Source: Myxococcales bacterium (lineage in GTDB: Bacteria > Myxococcota_A > Polyangia > Haliangiales > Haliangiaceae). Taken from it: a stretch of DNA of 64,000 bases. The notes under the pieces are model-generated. The model saw only the letters and a program-made list of their open reading frames with translations, had not been told where the DNA came from and ran no database searches. Below, piece after piece: positions 44,223-51,740 of this stretch (positions within the stretch are counted from its first letter, which is position 1; each line of letters begins with the position of its first letter). The translations under genes were made by a program, and so were the position numbers. The DNA is taken from NCBI GenBank assembly GCA_016720595.1, contig JADKKI010000023.1:1-64000 (forward strand), read 5' to 3'.

Positions 44223-44273
44223 GGCGGTTCCGTGACCGAGCGATGACCGAACGGACGTGGCGGCGCCATCTCG

Positions 44274-44942
44274 GTGCGCCACGATATGGGCATGGCCACG
44301 GTCATGCCCGGTGCGCGGCCACGGATGCGAGGCGTCTCGCACCAGATCGCGTTCTTCGTGGCGTTGCTCGCCGGCGGCGTGCTGGTGGCCTCCGCGGGCG
44401 ATCGGCGGACCATGATCGCCACCGCGATCTACGTGACGTTCCTCGCCGGGATGTTCGGGGTCAGCGCCACGCTGCACCGGCGCGACTGGGGCCCGCGGGC
44501 GTTCGCCTGGCTGCGCCGCGCCGATCACGCGATGATCTTCGCCTGCATCGCGGGCACGTACACGCCGTTCTGCCTGCTCGGCATGCACGAGTCCGTCGGG
44601 ACGCGGATGCTGGTGCTCGCGTGGAGCGCGGCGGCCCTGGGGATCCTGCGCGCGGCGCTATGGCCCCACGCGCCGCGCTGGATCACCTCGGTCCTGTTCG
44701 TGGCGGTCGGCTGGGTGATGCTGGCCTATGGGCCGGAGGTCCGCGCGGAGCTCGATCCGCTCGCCTTCACGCTGCTGCTCGCGGGTGGCGCGTGGTTCAC
44801 CGTGGGTGCCGTGGTCTACCTGTTCCGCCGGCCCGATCCGTGGCCCCAGGTGTTCGGCTTCCACGAGGTGTTCCACGTGATGATCATCCTCGGGTGTACG
44901 TGCCACTTCGTGGCCGTCGCGCACATCGCGCTGAGTAGCTGA
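44274..44942 (+). CDS. hemolysin III / PAQR family membrane protein
   Basis: 222 aa, seven hydrophobic helices. Family residues: S-A-T-L-H-R-R-D-W near the end of helix 2 (His), R-A-D-H-A-M-I-F (Asp-His) and, in the last part, F-G-F-H-E-V-F-H (two His). These form the metal site of PAQR proteins, some of which hydrolyse ceramide-type lipids. Despite the family name a haemolytic role is not implied. Starts at 44274, 44286 or 44292 are possible; conserved residues begin well downstream. The stop lies 3 bp before the convergent small lipoprotein gene. Confidence 0.85.
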   Translation: MRHDMGMATVMPGARPRMRGVSHQIAFFVALLAGGVLVASAGDRRTMIATAIYVTFLAGMFGVSATLHRRDWGPRAFAWLRRADHAMIFACIAGTYTPFCLLGMHESVGTRMLVLAWSAAALGILRAALWPHAPRWITSVLFVAVGWVMLAYGPEVRAELDPLAFTLLLAGGAWFTVGAVVYLFRRPDPWPQVFGFHEVFHVMIILGCTCHFVAVAHIALSS

Positions 44943-44945
44943 CGC

Positions 44946-45113
44946 TCAGCGGCGGTGATCGCGGATCTTGTCGCGGTTGCCGTTGTGCACGCAGACGCCG
45001 TCCTCCCAGTGGTGCGCCGGCGGGCAGCTACGGCCGCGCGAGCGGCCCGAGGTCCGGATCAGGCAGCCCGATGCCAGGATCATCGCGAGCACGACGAGGA
45101 GGGATCGCTTCAT
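44946..45113 (-). CDS. 55-aa lipoprotein
   Basis: 55 aa. Sequence begins M-K-R-S-L-L-V-V-L-A-M-I-L-A-S-G-C (lipobox A-S-G-C), then a basic spacer (R-T-S-G-R-S-R-G-R) and C-P-P-A-H-H-W-E-D-G-V-C-V-H-N-G, with a Cys pair. The H-x-W-E-D-G-V-C-V-H end resembles short Cys-rich segments in other myxobacterial lipoproteins. A TACGCT box exactly 6 nt before the ATG supports real expression. The function is unknown; the size and lipid anchor suggest a membrane-attached peptide. Confidence 0.7.
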   Translation of the reverse strand: MKRSLLVVLAMILASGCLIRTSGRSRGRSCPPAHHWEDGVCVHNGNRDKIRDHRR

Positions 45114-45119
45114 GTGTCG

Positions 45120-45125
45120 AGCGTA
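45120..45125 (-). promoter_or_regulatory. -10 box TACGCT, leaderless start of small lipoprotein
   Basis: TACGCT, cgacac, ATG 45113 on the minus strand. Same hexamer as at 15597 and 42161. Confidence 0.55.
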
Positions 45126-45153
45126 GCAGACGGCGCGGCCGCTTCGGGAGAGG

Positions 45154-46224
45154 TCACGGTCGGACGCACATCAAGTCGGACTCGAACGCGAAGCCGGCGA
45201 GGACGTACGGGATGGCACGCGAGCGGTAGTCGTCGGAGGTGTGGTCGAGCGGCAGCGTGCCCGGTTCGCCGGCCCGGTACTTGTGCGAGAGGTACCAGGA
45301 CATGATCAGGATCAGGGTTGGCTTGTTGAACCTCGATGGACCGGTGTCGCGCAGCGTGTAGGCGGCGAACAGGCCGAGGCGCTGGTGGCTGTTGTCGTCG
45401 TCGTATGCGTCGAAGGCGGCCTGGTCCGCGAAGTGGCGCGCCTTGTACAACGGCTTGACGAACGTGTGCCTGAGGCCGATCGCGAGGCCCTTCTTGCCCG
45501 TGTACAGAACGTCGGTGTCGGTCGAGACTGTCCAGCCCCGGTCGGGGAGCAGGGTGTCGAACGTGGGCTCGTACGCGGTGGTGTCTCCGGAGCGGACGTC
45601 GAGGTTCCAGTAGTCGAGCTGGAACAATGCCCGCAGCGCGACCTTACCGAGCTTGAGCTGGACGAGGGGCTGGATCGAGGCGTGGAAGATCCTCGCAGCC
45701 TGAGGCTTCTGCACCGGGTCGTCGCGGAGCTGATCGAGCCGGTGATCGGAGTAGTTCGCGCCTGCCGATCCGAACGACTGGAGATATCCGAACGTGCCGA
45801 AGTACTGCTGGACCTCGCCGAACGCGCGGACGTTGAACACGGACGCCGGCTGGAGCTCCCCACCGAGCCCGACGCTCGCGCTCGCGGGATTCAGCCGCGG
45901 GAACATGCCGGCGAACGCGAAGTTGGTCTTGGTGACCGCCTTCTCCGAGTAGTAGAGGCGCTTCTGGAGGCCGAAGCGGGCTCGCGTCTCCAGCCCGATC
46001 GGATTGACGCGGAGCAGGCTGAGGTCGGACACCATCAGGCGCCAACCGCCCGGAGGCGGGGCGTCCGGGTCGAACACGTGCGCCGCTGGTGCCGATGCAC
46101 GTTCGCCGGGTGGCGGACCTTCGGCGGGCGGCGTCGGTTGCGCGAACGCCACCGACGTCGAGACCACGGCCACCAGCATGGCACCCGTCACTCCACGCAT
46201 CACTCCACACGTCACTCTACCCAT
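45154..46224 (-). CDS. outer membrane beta-barrel, hypothetical
   Basis: 356 aa. Signal peptide (cut near A-F-A-Q), Pro-rich spacer, then alternating beta strands (R-A-R-F-G-L-Q-K-R-L-Y-Y-S, A-L-R-A-L-F-Q-L-D-Y-W-N-L-D-V) typical of a 12-14-strand barrel. No family is recognised. The first 16 residues contain an internal near-repeat (G-R-V-T-C-G-V-M-R-G-V-T-G), encoded by short repeats of cactcca. A later ATG (residue 9) would give a more standard signal peptide, so the start is uncertain. Confidence 0.65.
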   Translation of the reverse strand: MGRVTCGVMRGVTGAMLVAVVSTSVAFAQPTPPAEGPPPGERASAPAAHVFDPDAPPPGGWRLMVSDLSLLRVNPIGLETRARFGLQKRLYYSEKAVTKTNFAFAGMFPRLNPASASVGLGGELQPASVFNVRAFGEVQQYFGTFGYLQSFGSAGANYSDHRLDQLRDDPVQKPQAARIFHASIQPLVQLKLGKVALRALFQLDYWNLDVRSGDTTAYEPTFDTLLPDRGWTVSTDTDVLYTGKKGLAIGLRHTFVKPLYKARHFADQAAFDAYDDDNSHQRLGLFAAYTLRDTGPSRFNKPTLILIMSWYLSHKYRAGEPGTLPLDHTSDDYRSRAIPYVLAGFAFESDLMCVRP

Positions 46225-46301
46225 CCGGTCAGCATCCGGTGCGGGTCGCCCAGAGTCACGCGATCAAGGAGCCATTCGCGAGGGCGCGCGCGACAACTGA
46301 C

Positions 46302-46841
46302 TCACGGGCAGACCGCGGCCTGGGCCGCGCGCGCCTGGCTCATGAACGGGAGGTGCTTGCCGTTCTTGAACGTCCACCACTGCGACCACTTCGTGCCCTT
46401 GCTGCTGATCCGTGCGGCCGCGCGTGCGTTGCAGCTCGCGCTGAGCGCGCACGCCGCCGAGACCTCCGGGTGCCAGTAGCTGTTGATCTGCCACAGCCCG
46501 CGATCGATGCCGTGCGCGTTGCCCGCGGTGTTCGTGATCTTCGCGCGAAACCCCGACTCGGCCCGGGCCACCGCGGTCGCGACCGCGATCCGCTCACCGC
46601 TGCAGGAGATCCCACCATCCTTCGCGAGCTGCGCGACCGCGCGGTAGCTGAGGGCGCCGTCGGCCTTGCCATCCTGGAGCAGCTGATCGAGCGCCTGGTC
46701 GCCGGCTTGCTCCTCAGCGGTAACCTCGTTGTCATCATCGGTCCACTCCGGGTCGTCGGAGTCGTCGAGGGCACAGGCCGAGATCAGGGTGGAGGCGAAG
46801 AGGAGTGCTGAGAGGCCGAGTGCGCGTGAAGCCAAGGTCAT
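46302..46841 (-). CDS. lysozyme-like lipoprotein with D-G-K-A-D motif
   Basis: 179 aa. Lipobox I-S-A-C at about 23, acidic spacer, then L-L-Q-D-G-K-A-D. The C-terminal domain looks like a lysozyme/transglycosylase: catalytic Glu in A-R-A-E-S-G-F, then H-G-I-D-R-G-L-W-Q-I-N-S-Y-W-H-P, then A-C-A-L-S-A-S-C-N-A and W-S-Q-W-W-T-F. Cleavage of peptidoglycan is expected. A Shine-Dalgarno sequence (aggag) lies 8 nt before the ATG. A predatory or wall-remodelling use is inference. Confidence 0.8.
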   Translation of the reverse strand: MTLASRALGLSALLFASTLISACALDDSDDPEWTDDDNEVTAEEQAGDQALDQLLQDGKADGALSYRAVAQLAKDGGISCSGERIAVATAVARAESGFRAKITNTAGNAHGIDRGLWQINSYWHPEVSAACALSASCNARAAARISSKGTKWSQWWTFKNGKHLPFMSQARAAQAAVCP

Positions 46842-47240
46842 GGGGTACTCCTGGGGGAAGTCGAACCGTGCCCGAGCTCTGAAGCAGCTTGCGTTCCAAC
46901 TCCGAAGCAGCCGAGCTGCACAGATCGCGCAGCTCACGGACCACGCATCGCGAGGTTGAGGTGTGGCCTCTCGAGCTTCCATGGGAGTTCCTGCCCTACG
47001 TGACGACAAGCGGGCGCACCGCGGCCCAGCTCGCGGCTCTCTTGGAGCGTTCGCGCGCCTCGGATCCGTCGGGTAGCGCTCGCGCGATCCGCCAGCTGCT
47101 GTCGCATTTCGCGCATCGGCTGGCGCGAGGCGTCCTGCCACGGCAACGCCGGTAGCCAGCGCCTCGGCGGCGGCGACCACGGGCACGCGGTCGCTGGCCT
47201 GGCCCGCGCGTTGGCGCCCGCGTTGCACTCGCATCGCGGC
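46842..47240. other. 399-bp region, one weak ORF
   Basis: No recognised gene. A plus-strand frame from 46889 or from a GTG near 46960 to 47155 could give a 64-88 aa basic peptide (E-L-P-W-E-F-L-P-Y-V, then A-A-Q-L-A-A-L-L-E-R-S). It has no signal peptide, ribosome site or leaderless box, so it is not called. Confidence 0.3.
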
Positions 47241-47951
47241 ATGCTCCGCCTCGTCGTCCTCGCTTCACTCGCTGCCCTGGCCGGTCCCGCGTGCGCGACC
47301 GTGGACGACGCTCCGACCGAGGAGGAGCTCGCCGATCTCGATCACTGGGCGAACGCCGCCGACGGCAAGGCCGATCTCCCGAGCACGTTCGGCGAGGTGG
47401 CGGCGTGGCTGCGCGACGTCTATACGAACCGGATGTCCGCGATCTGGCGCGGCCAGGAGTACCTTGCGAGCCCGGCCGCGGCCCTCACGCGGATCGGGGA
47501 CCGAGCGCGCGGCGCAGGGATCGATCCCACACGCGCATTCTACCCGGCGACGGTGCGGCGGCTCGATGCCGGCCAGATCGATCACTCCGAGCTCGACATC
47601 GCCATGCCCGGCGGTGGCGTGATCCGGCTGGTGGGCGATCCGAAAGGCGCCGGTGCGTTCGTCGATCGGGCCGCGTTCGAGGCGCCGATCGGCCCGCGGC
47701 TGTGCCTCACCCATGCCGAGCTGGAGGTCGCGATCCGCGCGGCCTACGTGCCCGGCGTCTACGGGGTCGACTTCGTCTGCCACACGGTCACCGAGCGCGT
47801 CATGCGCGCGCTGCACATCGGGACCGCATCGTTCGCGTCGAAGTTCCGCACCTATGCAGCCGCGCGCTGGCTGTGGGGCCCGCAGCTGCCGTCGGGGAAC
47901 TCGCAGGATCCGGCGACCTGGCCGGAGTCGCGCAGCTGCCCGGGAACGTGA
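47241..47951 (+). CDS. hypothetical lipoprotein with D-G-K-A-D motif
   Basis: 236 aa. Lipoprotein signal (M-L-R-L-V-V-L-A-S-L-A-A-L-A-G-P-A-C), acidic spacer, then N-A-A-D-G-K-A-D-L-P, the same five residues as in the lysozyme-like lipoprotein. The remaining 190 residues are not recognised; they contain W-R-G-Q-E-Y-L near the start, two Cys (R-L-C-L-T-H, F-V-C-H-T-V) and a helical C-terminus. ATG 47241 chosen for the signal peptide. Divergent from the lysozyme-like gene. Confidence 0.65.
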   Translation: MLRLVVLASLAALAGPACATVDDAPTEEELADLDHWANAADGKADLPSTFGEVAAWLRDVYTNRMSAIWRGQEYLASPAAALTRIGDRARGAGIDPTRAFYPATVRRLDAGQIDHSELDIAMPGGGVIRLVGDPKGAGAFVDRAAFEAPIGPRLCLTHAELEVAIRAAYVPGVYGVDFVCHTVTERVMRALHIGTASFASKFRTYAAARWLWGPQLPSGNSQDPATWPESRSCPGT

Positions 47952-48018
47952 ACGGCACGCCGTCCGAAGCCGCATCTCCGGGCGCCCGGGCGGCGGACCT
48001 TCATGCGAACGTTTTAGG

Positions 48019-49374
48019 ATGAACATCCAGTCGTCCCGCGATCGCCTCCAGCTCGGGCGCAGCGCGGAGCTCGCAACGTCTCCCCGGATCGTCGTCGAGC
48101 TGGGAACGGCGCCGGATGGCCTGCCGTGGCTGCTCCAGGTGGATCGTTCGCACGAGCTGGCGACGCTGTTCCAGGTGGTGCCGCAGGTGTTCGGGCTCAC
48201 CCACCGCGAGGATCTACCGGCGCGTGTGCGTGATGCACTCGAGCGAGATGTCGCCGCCGGCCTGATGGGCGTGCACGAGGTGGCGATCGAGGGCCGCGGG
48301 GTTCGCGGCTTCGTGTCTCGCCGGAAGCTCAAGCGCCTGCTCGGCGCCACGTTGTTCGCACAGCTGCTCGAGCCCTCGGCGGCGGCGCACGTGGAGCGAG
48401 ACGGCATCGGCGCCTCGACCAACGTGGGTGCGATGGCCTCGCGCGAGGATGACGATGCGCTGCTCGACGCGGTGGAGCGCTCGATCGATGCGCTCCGCTC
48501 CAAGCGGCACCTGCTCGTCGACATCGCGAGCGCACAGGCCTACTCGTGTGGAGTGCGCGACACCGATCGCGCGCTCCGGGTGCCGAGCGCGCCGGTGCGG
48601 CCGCTCGCCTTCGAGACGCTCTCGGTGCTCGCGGGCGTCGAGGTCCTGCTGCAGGCTCCCACGGGATCGTGGGCGGTCCCGCTCGGGGAGCGAAGCGCCC
48701 TCCACGCCGCGCTGTTGCGGATCCATCAAGGCAAGCACGGAGGGTCCGTTCGATACTCGATCCCGCGGCATCAGCTCCTGGCGCAGCTGGTGGCGATCGC
48801 GCGGAGCGTGGACGTACTGCACCGCCGCGAGCGCGTGCACGCAGATCTCGCGCCCGGGAATCTCCTGATCCTCCCGGCCGGTGGGTGCGCCTTCGATGGG
48901 CTCGACATCGAGGCGGGCACGCCGGCGACCGCGGCGACCTTCGAGTGGGCAGCGCCCGAGCAGATCGTCGGGCACCCGCTCGATCCGCGGACCGATGTCT
49001 ATGCGCTCGGGCGGATCGCTGCCGCGCTCCTGGGCGGTGTGGTGTTCGGCGAGGAGACGCACTACGTGGTGCCGATCGGCGGCGATCGGTCGCGGCGCGT
49101 GCAGCTCCTCAAGGCGGAGGGCGTGTTCCTCGACGTCAGCGGGACCGATCGCGATCGGAGCTGGCAGCGCGCGTGGCAGGACCTGCTCGGCCGCGCGGTC
49201 GGGTTCGATCGCGGACGGCGGCCTGCCACAGCGGGCCAGTTCGCAGACGAGCTGGCAGGCGTCCTCGAGCGCCACCCGGTGACCGCGCGCCTCGACCTGT
49301 GGCCCACGTTCGGGGACGTGGTCTCCGTCGAGGGCGCCGACGGCATGACGTTCGCCCACGTGGTCATCGACTGA
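48019..49374 (+). CDS. degenerate Ser/Thr kinase (pseudokinase)
   Basis: 451 aa. The C-terminal half has kinase features: H-A-D-L-A-P-G-N (for H-R-D-L-K-P-x-N, so Asp is kept but Arg and Lys lost), F-E-W-A-A-P-E-Q (for the A-P-E motif), D-V-Y-A-L-G-R-I and a final R-R-P-A-T-A. The metal-binding D-F-G reads G-L-D, and neither a Gly loop nor the VAIK lysine is visible in the long N-terminal part. It is predicted inactive. Twenty-five bp downstream lies another kinase with a damaged catalytic loop, so the pair may be a regulator couple. Confidence 0.75.
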   Translation: MNIQSSRDRLQLGRSAELATSPRIVVELGTAPDGLPWLLQVDRSHELATLFQVVPQVFGLTHREDLPARVRDALERDVAAGLMGVHEVAIEGRGVRGFVSRRKLKRLLGATLFAQLLEPSAAAHVERDGIGASTNVGAMASREDDDALLDAVERSIDALRSKRHLLVDIASAQAYSCGVRDTDRALRVPSAPVRPLAFETLSVLAGVEVLLQAPTGSWAVPLGERSALHAALLRIHQGKHGGSVRYSIPRHQLLAQLVAIARSVDVLHRRERVHADLAPGNLLILPAGGCAFDGLDIEAGTPATAATFEWAAPEQIVGHPLDPRTDVYALGRIAAALLGGVVFGEETHYVVPIGGDRSRRVQLLKAEGVFLDVSGTDRDRSWQRAWQDLLGRAVGFDRGRRPATAGQFADELAGVLERHPVTARLDLWPTFGDVVSVEGADGMTFAHVVID

Positions 49375-49384
49375 CGAACTGCGC

Positions 49385-49390
49385 TACGCT
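49385..49390 (+). promoter_or_regulatory. -10 box TACGCT before zinc-ribbon kinase
   Basis: TACGCT, 9 nt, ATG 49400. Spacing predicts a 5' leader of about 3 nt. Confidence 0.4.
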
Positions 49391-49399
49391 GCCGGAGCG

Positions 49400-50419
49400 A
49401 TGAAGATTCGCTGCCAGAAGTGTGGCGAACGGCTGGATGCGGCCGCCAGGTTCTGCGGCGCGTGCGGCTCCGTGATCGCGGACGCCAACATCGGGCGCGT
49501 GATCGGCGGGCGCTACACGCTCAAGGAGCGGGTCAGCGAGGGCTCGATCGGTGTGGTCTATGCCGCCGAGCAGGTCGGTCTCGGGCGCAAGCTCGCGATC
49601 AAGTTGTTGCCCGCGGACTCCGCGCACGATCCCACGCTGATCGAGCGGTTTCGCCGCGAGGGCGAGGTGCTGTGCCGCCTGCAATCGGGGCACACGGTCA
49701 CCACGTTCGAGTTCGATCGCGATGCGGACGGCACGTTCTACATCGCGATGGAGCGGGCCAACGGCAGCACGCTCGCGGAGACGTTCCGGCGCGAGGGCGC
49801 GTTCGAGTGGCCGCGCGTCCTGCGGATCCTCGCCGGGCTGTGTGATTCCCTCGGCGAGGCGCACGCGATGGGCGTGGTCCACCGCAACCTCAAGCTCGAG
49901 AACATCCTGATCGAGCCGCGAGCCGGGAACCCGGACTTCGTGAAGGTGATGGACTTCGGGCTCGCCAAGCTGCTGCCGGCGCGGATCGATCTGTCCCCCG
50001 TGGGCGAGACGGTGGGCGCGATCGAGTTCATGTCCCCGGAGCAGCTGATGTCCCGGCCGATCGATGGCCGCAGCGATCTGTATGCGCTCGGCGTGCTCGG
50101 CTACCTGCTGGTGACCGGGCGCCACCCGTTCGCACGCGCCCGAACCTATGGCGATCTGGTCGCGGCGCACGTGCAGATCGTCCCCGAGCCTGCGTCCTCG
50201 GTCCGCGCCGATCTCTCGCCCGAGGTCGACATGGTGTTCTCGCGCCTGCTCGAGAAGGATCCCGCGCGCAGGTTCCCCGATGCGCCGGCGCTCGCGGCGC
50301 TGATCGGCGTGATGCTCGCCCCGTTCGGGTTCGCATCGCCCCCGGGCGATACCGTGCTCACGCCGCTCGGTGACGAGGACACGGCCCTGGCGCCGCTGCC
50401 GACCAAGCCCCCGCAGTAG
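49400..50419 (+). CDS. zinc-ribbon Ser/Thr kinase with Asn for catalytic Asp
   Basis: 339 aa. Zinc ribbon at residues 5-22 (C-Q-K-C ... C-G-A-C-G). Kinase domain: S-E-G-S-I-G-V-V (first Gly of the loop replaced), A-I-K-L-L lysine, H-R-N-L-K-L-E-N where H-R-D-L-K-P-E-N is expected, D-F-G intact, F-M-S-P-E-Q, D-L-Y-A-L-G. The catalytic Asp is Asn and Pro is Leu, so phosphotransfer should be lost or very weak, while ATP and metal binding may remain. Ends in a Pro/Thr-rich tail without a transmembrane helix. Cytoplasmic. Confidence 0.82.
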   Translation: MKIRCQKCGERLDAAARFCGACGSVIADANIGRVIGGRYTLKERVSEGSIGVVYAAEQVGLGRKLAIKLLPADSAHDPTLIERFRREGEVLCRLQSGHTVTTFEFDRDADGTFYIAMERANGSTLAETFRREGAFEWPRVLRILAGLCDSLGEAHAMGVVHRNLKLENILIEPRAGNPDFVKVMDFGLAKLLPARIDLSPVGETVGAIEFMSPEQLMSRPIDGRSDLYALGVLGYLLVTGRHPFARARTYGDLVAAHVQIVPEPASSVRADLSPEVDMVFSRLLEKDPARRFPDAPALAALIGVMLAPFGFASPPGDTVLTPLGDEDTALAPLPTKPPQ

Positions 50420-50527
50420 GCGGGGGGCTCGGCCGGGAGTCTGGCGGGGATCTCGGCAGGATCTCGGCATGTTGGACGCCGATTGCAGGATCTGGCCGCG
50501 GTCTGCGTGGGTCTCGCTGGAGGCCCG

Positions 50528-51130
50528 ATGCAGCATTCCCGGCACGACGTCATCGTCATCAACGCTTCAGTCGGTGGGCTGCCGCTGGCGGCCCTCGATC
50601 AGTACCTCGCGGACATGCGTGCCTGGGTGCTCGGCAACTGTCGCGTCGCACTCGCGGCCGGGACCGCGAGCGGACGGATCGATGCGCTGCCCGGTGCGCT
50701 GCTCGATGCGCTGATCGCCGCGGGCGGTACGGCCACGGGCGACCTGTCCCGGTTCCTCCGCTACGACGCCAAGGCTCCCCACGTGGCGCTCGCGCGGCAG
50801 TTCAGGCTCTCGGGCGTGGCCGTCGCGATCGCGGTGCTCGCCGCGGCACCGCAGCTGTGGGGTGACTTCGCGCAGCTGTACAAGAAGATCGGGTTCACGG
50901 GGCGGGCGATCGTCGAGGAGCGCCTGGTCGCCGCGCTGCTCAACAAGGATCGGCAGACGATCTCGCGCGAGCTCGATCCGGGCGCGACCCTGATGGTCAC
51001 CGGCGTGTGCAAGCTCGGAGCGGGGACGCGCCCGAACGCGCCGCTCGTGGTGCACCCCCTCGTGGTCCGGCGGCTCGCCGGGGAGCGGTTCCTGGACGCG
51101 CGCGCGATGCCGGCGCAGAGGCTCGCGTGA
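50528..51130 (+). CDS. hypothetical protein with one TM helix
   Basis: 200 aa, not recognised. N-terminal I-V-I-N-A-S-V-G-G-L-P-L-A-A-L-D is amphipathic; one hydrophobic segment lies at about 96-112 (L-S-G-V-A-V-A-I-A-V-L-A-A-A-P). The C-terminus is basic. It lies between a kinase and the sigma factor in the same direction. ATG 50528 has gctggagg as a Shine-Dalgarno sequence 5 nt upstream; a TTG at 50483 is a less likely start. Just upstream (50445-50470) ggatctcggca is repeated twice. Confidence 0.6.
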   Translation: MQHSRHDVIVINASVGGLPLAALDQYLADMRAWVLGNCRVALAAGTASGRIDALPGALLDALIAAGGTATGDLSRFLRYDAKAPHVALARQFRLSGVAVAIAVLAAAPQLWGDFAQLYKKIGFTGRAIVEERLVAALLNKDRQTISRELDPGATLMVTGVCKLGAGTRPNAPLVVHPLVVRRLAGERFLDARAMPAQRLA

Positions 51131-51167
51131 GCGGGATCCCGAGGATGAACGATGCGCCGAGATCGAG

Positions 51168-51173
51168 GATACT
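51168..51173 (+). promoter_or_regulatory. -10 box GATACT before sigma factor
   Basis: GATACT, then cgccgc (6 nt), ATG 51180. First base differs from TANNCT, spacing is exact. Confidence 0.45.
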
Positions 51174-51179
51174 CGCCGC

Positions 51180-51740
51180 ATGGGGGACGCTCCGGCCGCG
51201 GAGATCACGGCACTGCTCGGACGCATGCACGGTGGCGATGCCGCCGCGCGCGATGCGCTGCTCCCGCTGGTCTACAAGGAGCTCGAGCAGATCGCTCGCG
51301 CGTACGTCAATCCCGCGGCGTCCCTCGAACCGAGGGGGCTCGTTCACGAGCTCTACCTCAAGCTCGTGAGCTCACCGGTGGAGGCGCGCGATCGCAAGCA
51401 CTTCTATGCGATCGCGGCGCTCGCGATGCGGCAGATCCTCGCGGACCGCGCACGGCGTCGCAAGGCCGCGAAGCGCGGTGGCCCCGAGAAGGTCCAGGTC
51501 ACGCTGTCGGGGCTCGCCGAGGAGGAGCGCCACGTCGACGTCCTCGCCGTCGATGATGCGTTGACCAAGCTCGAGGAGCTGAGCCCACGCCAGGCGCGGA
51601 TCGTGGAGCTGCGCTGCCTGATCGGGATGTCGGTCGCCGAGACCGCCGATGCGCTCGAGGTGTCCGAGCGAACGGTGCACTCCGAGTGGCGCCTCGCGCG
51701 CGCCTGGCTGAGCCGGGAGCTGGATCCAGGTCCAGGATGA
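51180..51740 (+). CDS. ECF-type RNA polymerase sigma factor
   Basis: 186 aa. Region 2 (about 10-80: L-L-P-L-V-Y-K-E-L-E-Q-I-A, L-V-H-E-L-Y-L-K-L, F-Y-A-I-A-A-L-A-M-R-Q-I-L) is followed by region 4 (about 128-180: L-S-P-R-Q-A-R-I-V-E-L-R, G-M-S-V-A-E-T-A-D-A-L-E-V-S, R-T-V-H-S-E-W). It fits the ECF group usually found next to a Ser/Thr kinase in Planctomycetes, Acidobacteria and Myxococcota (TIGR02999-like). Here the stop overlaps the ATG of a kinase gene by 4 bp, which implies that the kinase controls this sigma factor. There is no anti-sigma gene. Confidence 0.88.
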   Translation: MGDAPAAEITALLGRMHGGDAAARDALLPLVYKELEQIARAYVNPAASLEPRGLVHELYLKLVSSPVEARDRKHFYAIAALAMRQILADRARRRKAAKRGGPEKVQVTLSGLAEEERHVDVLAVDDALTKLEELSPRQARIVELRCLIGMSVAETADALEVSERTVHSEWRLARAWLSRELDPGPG

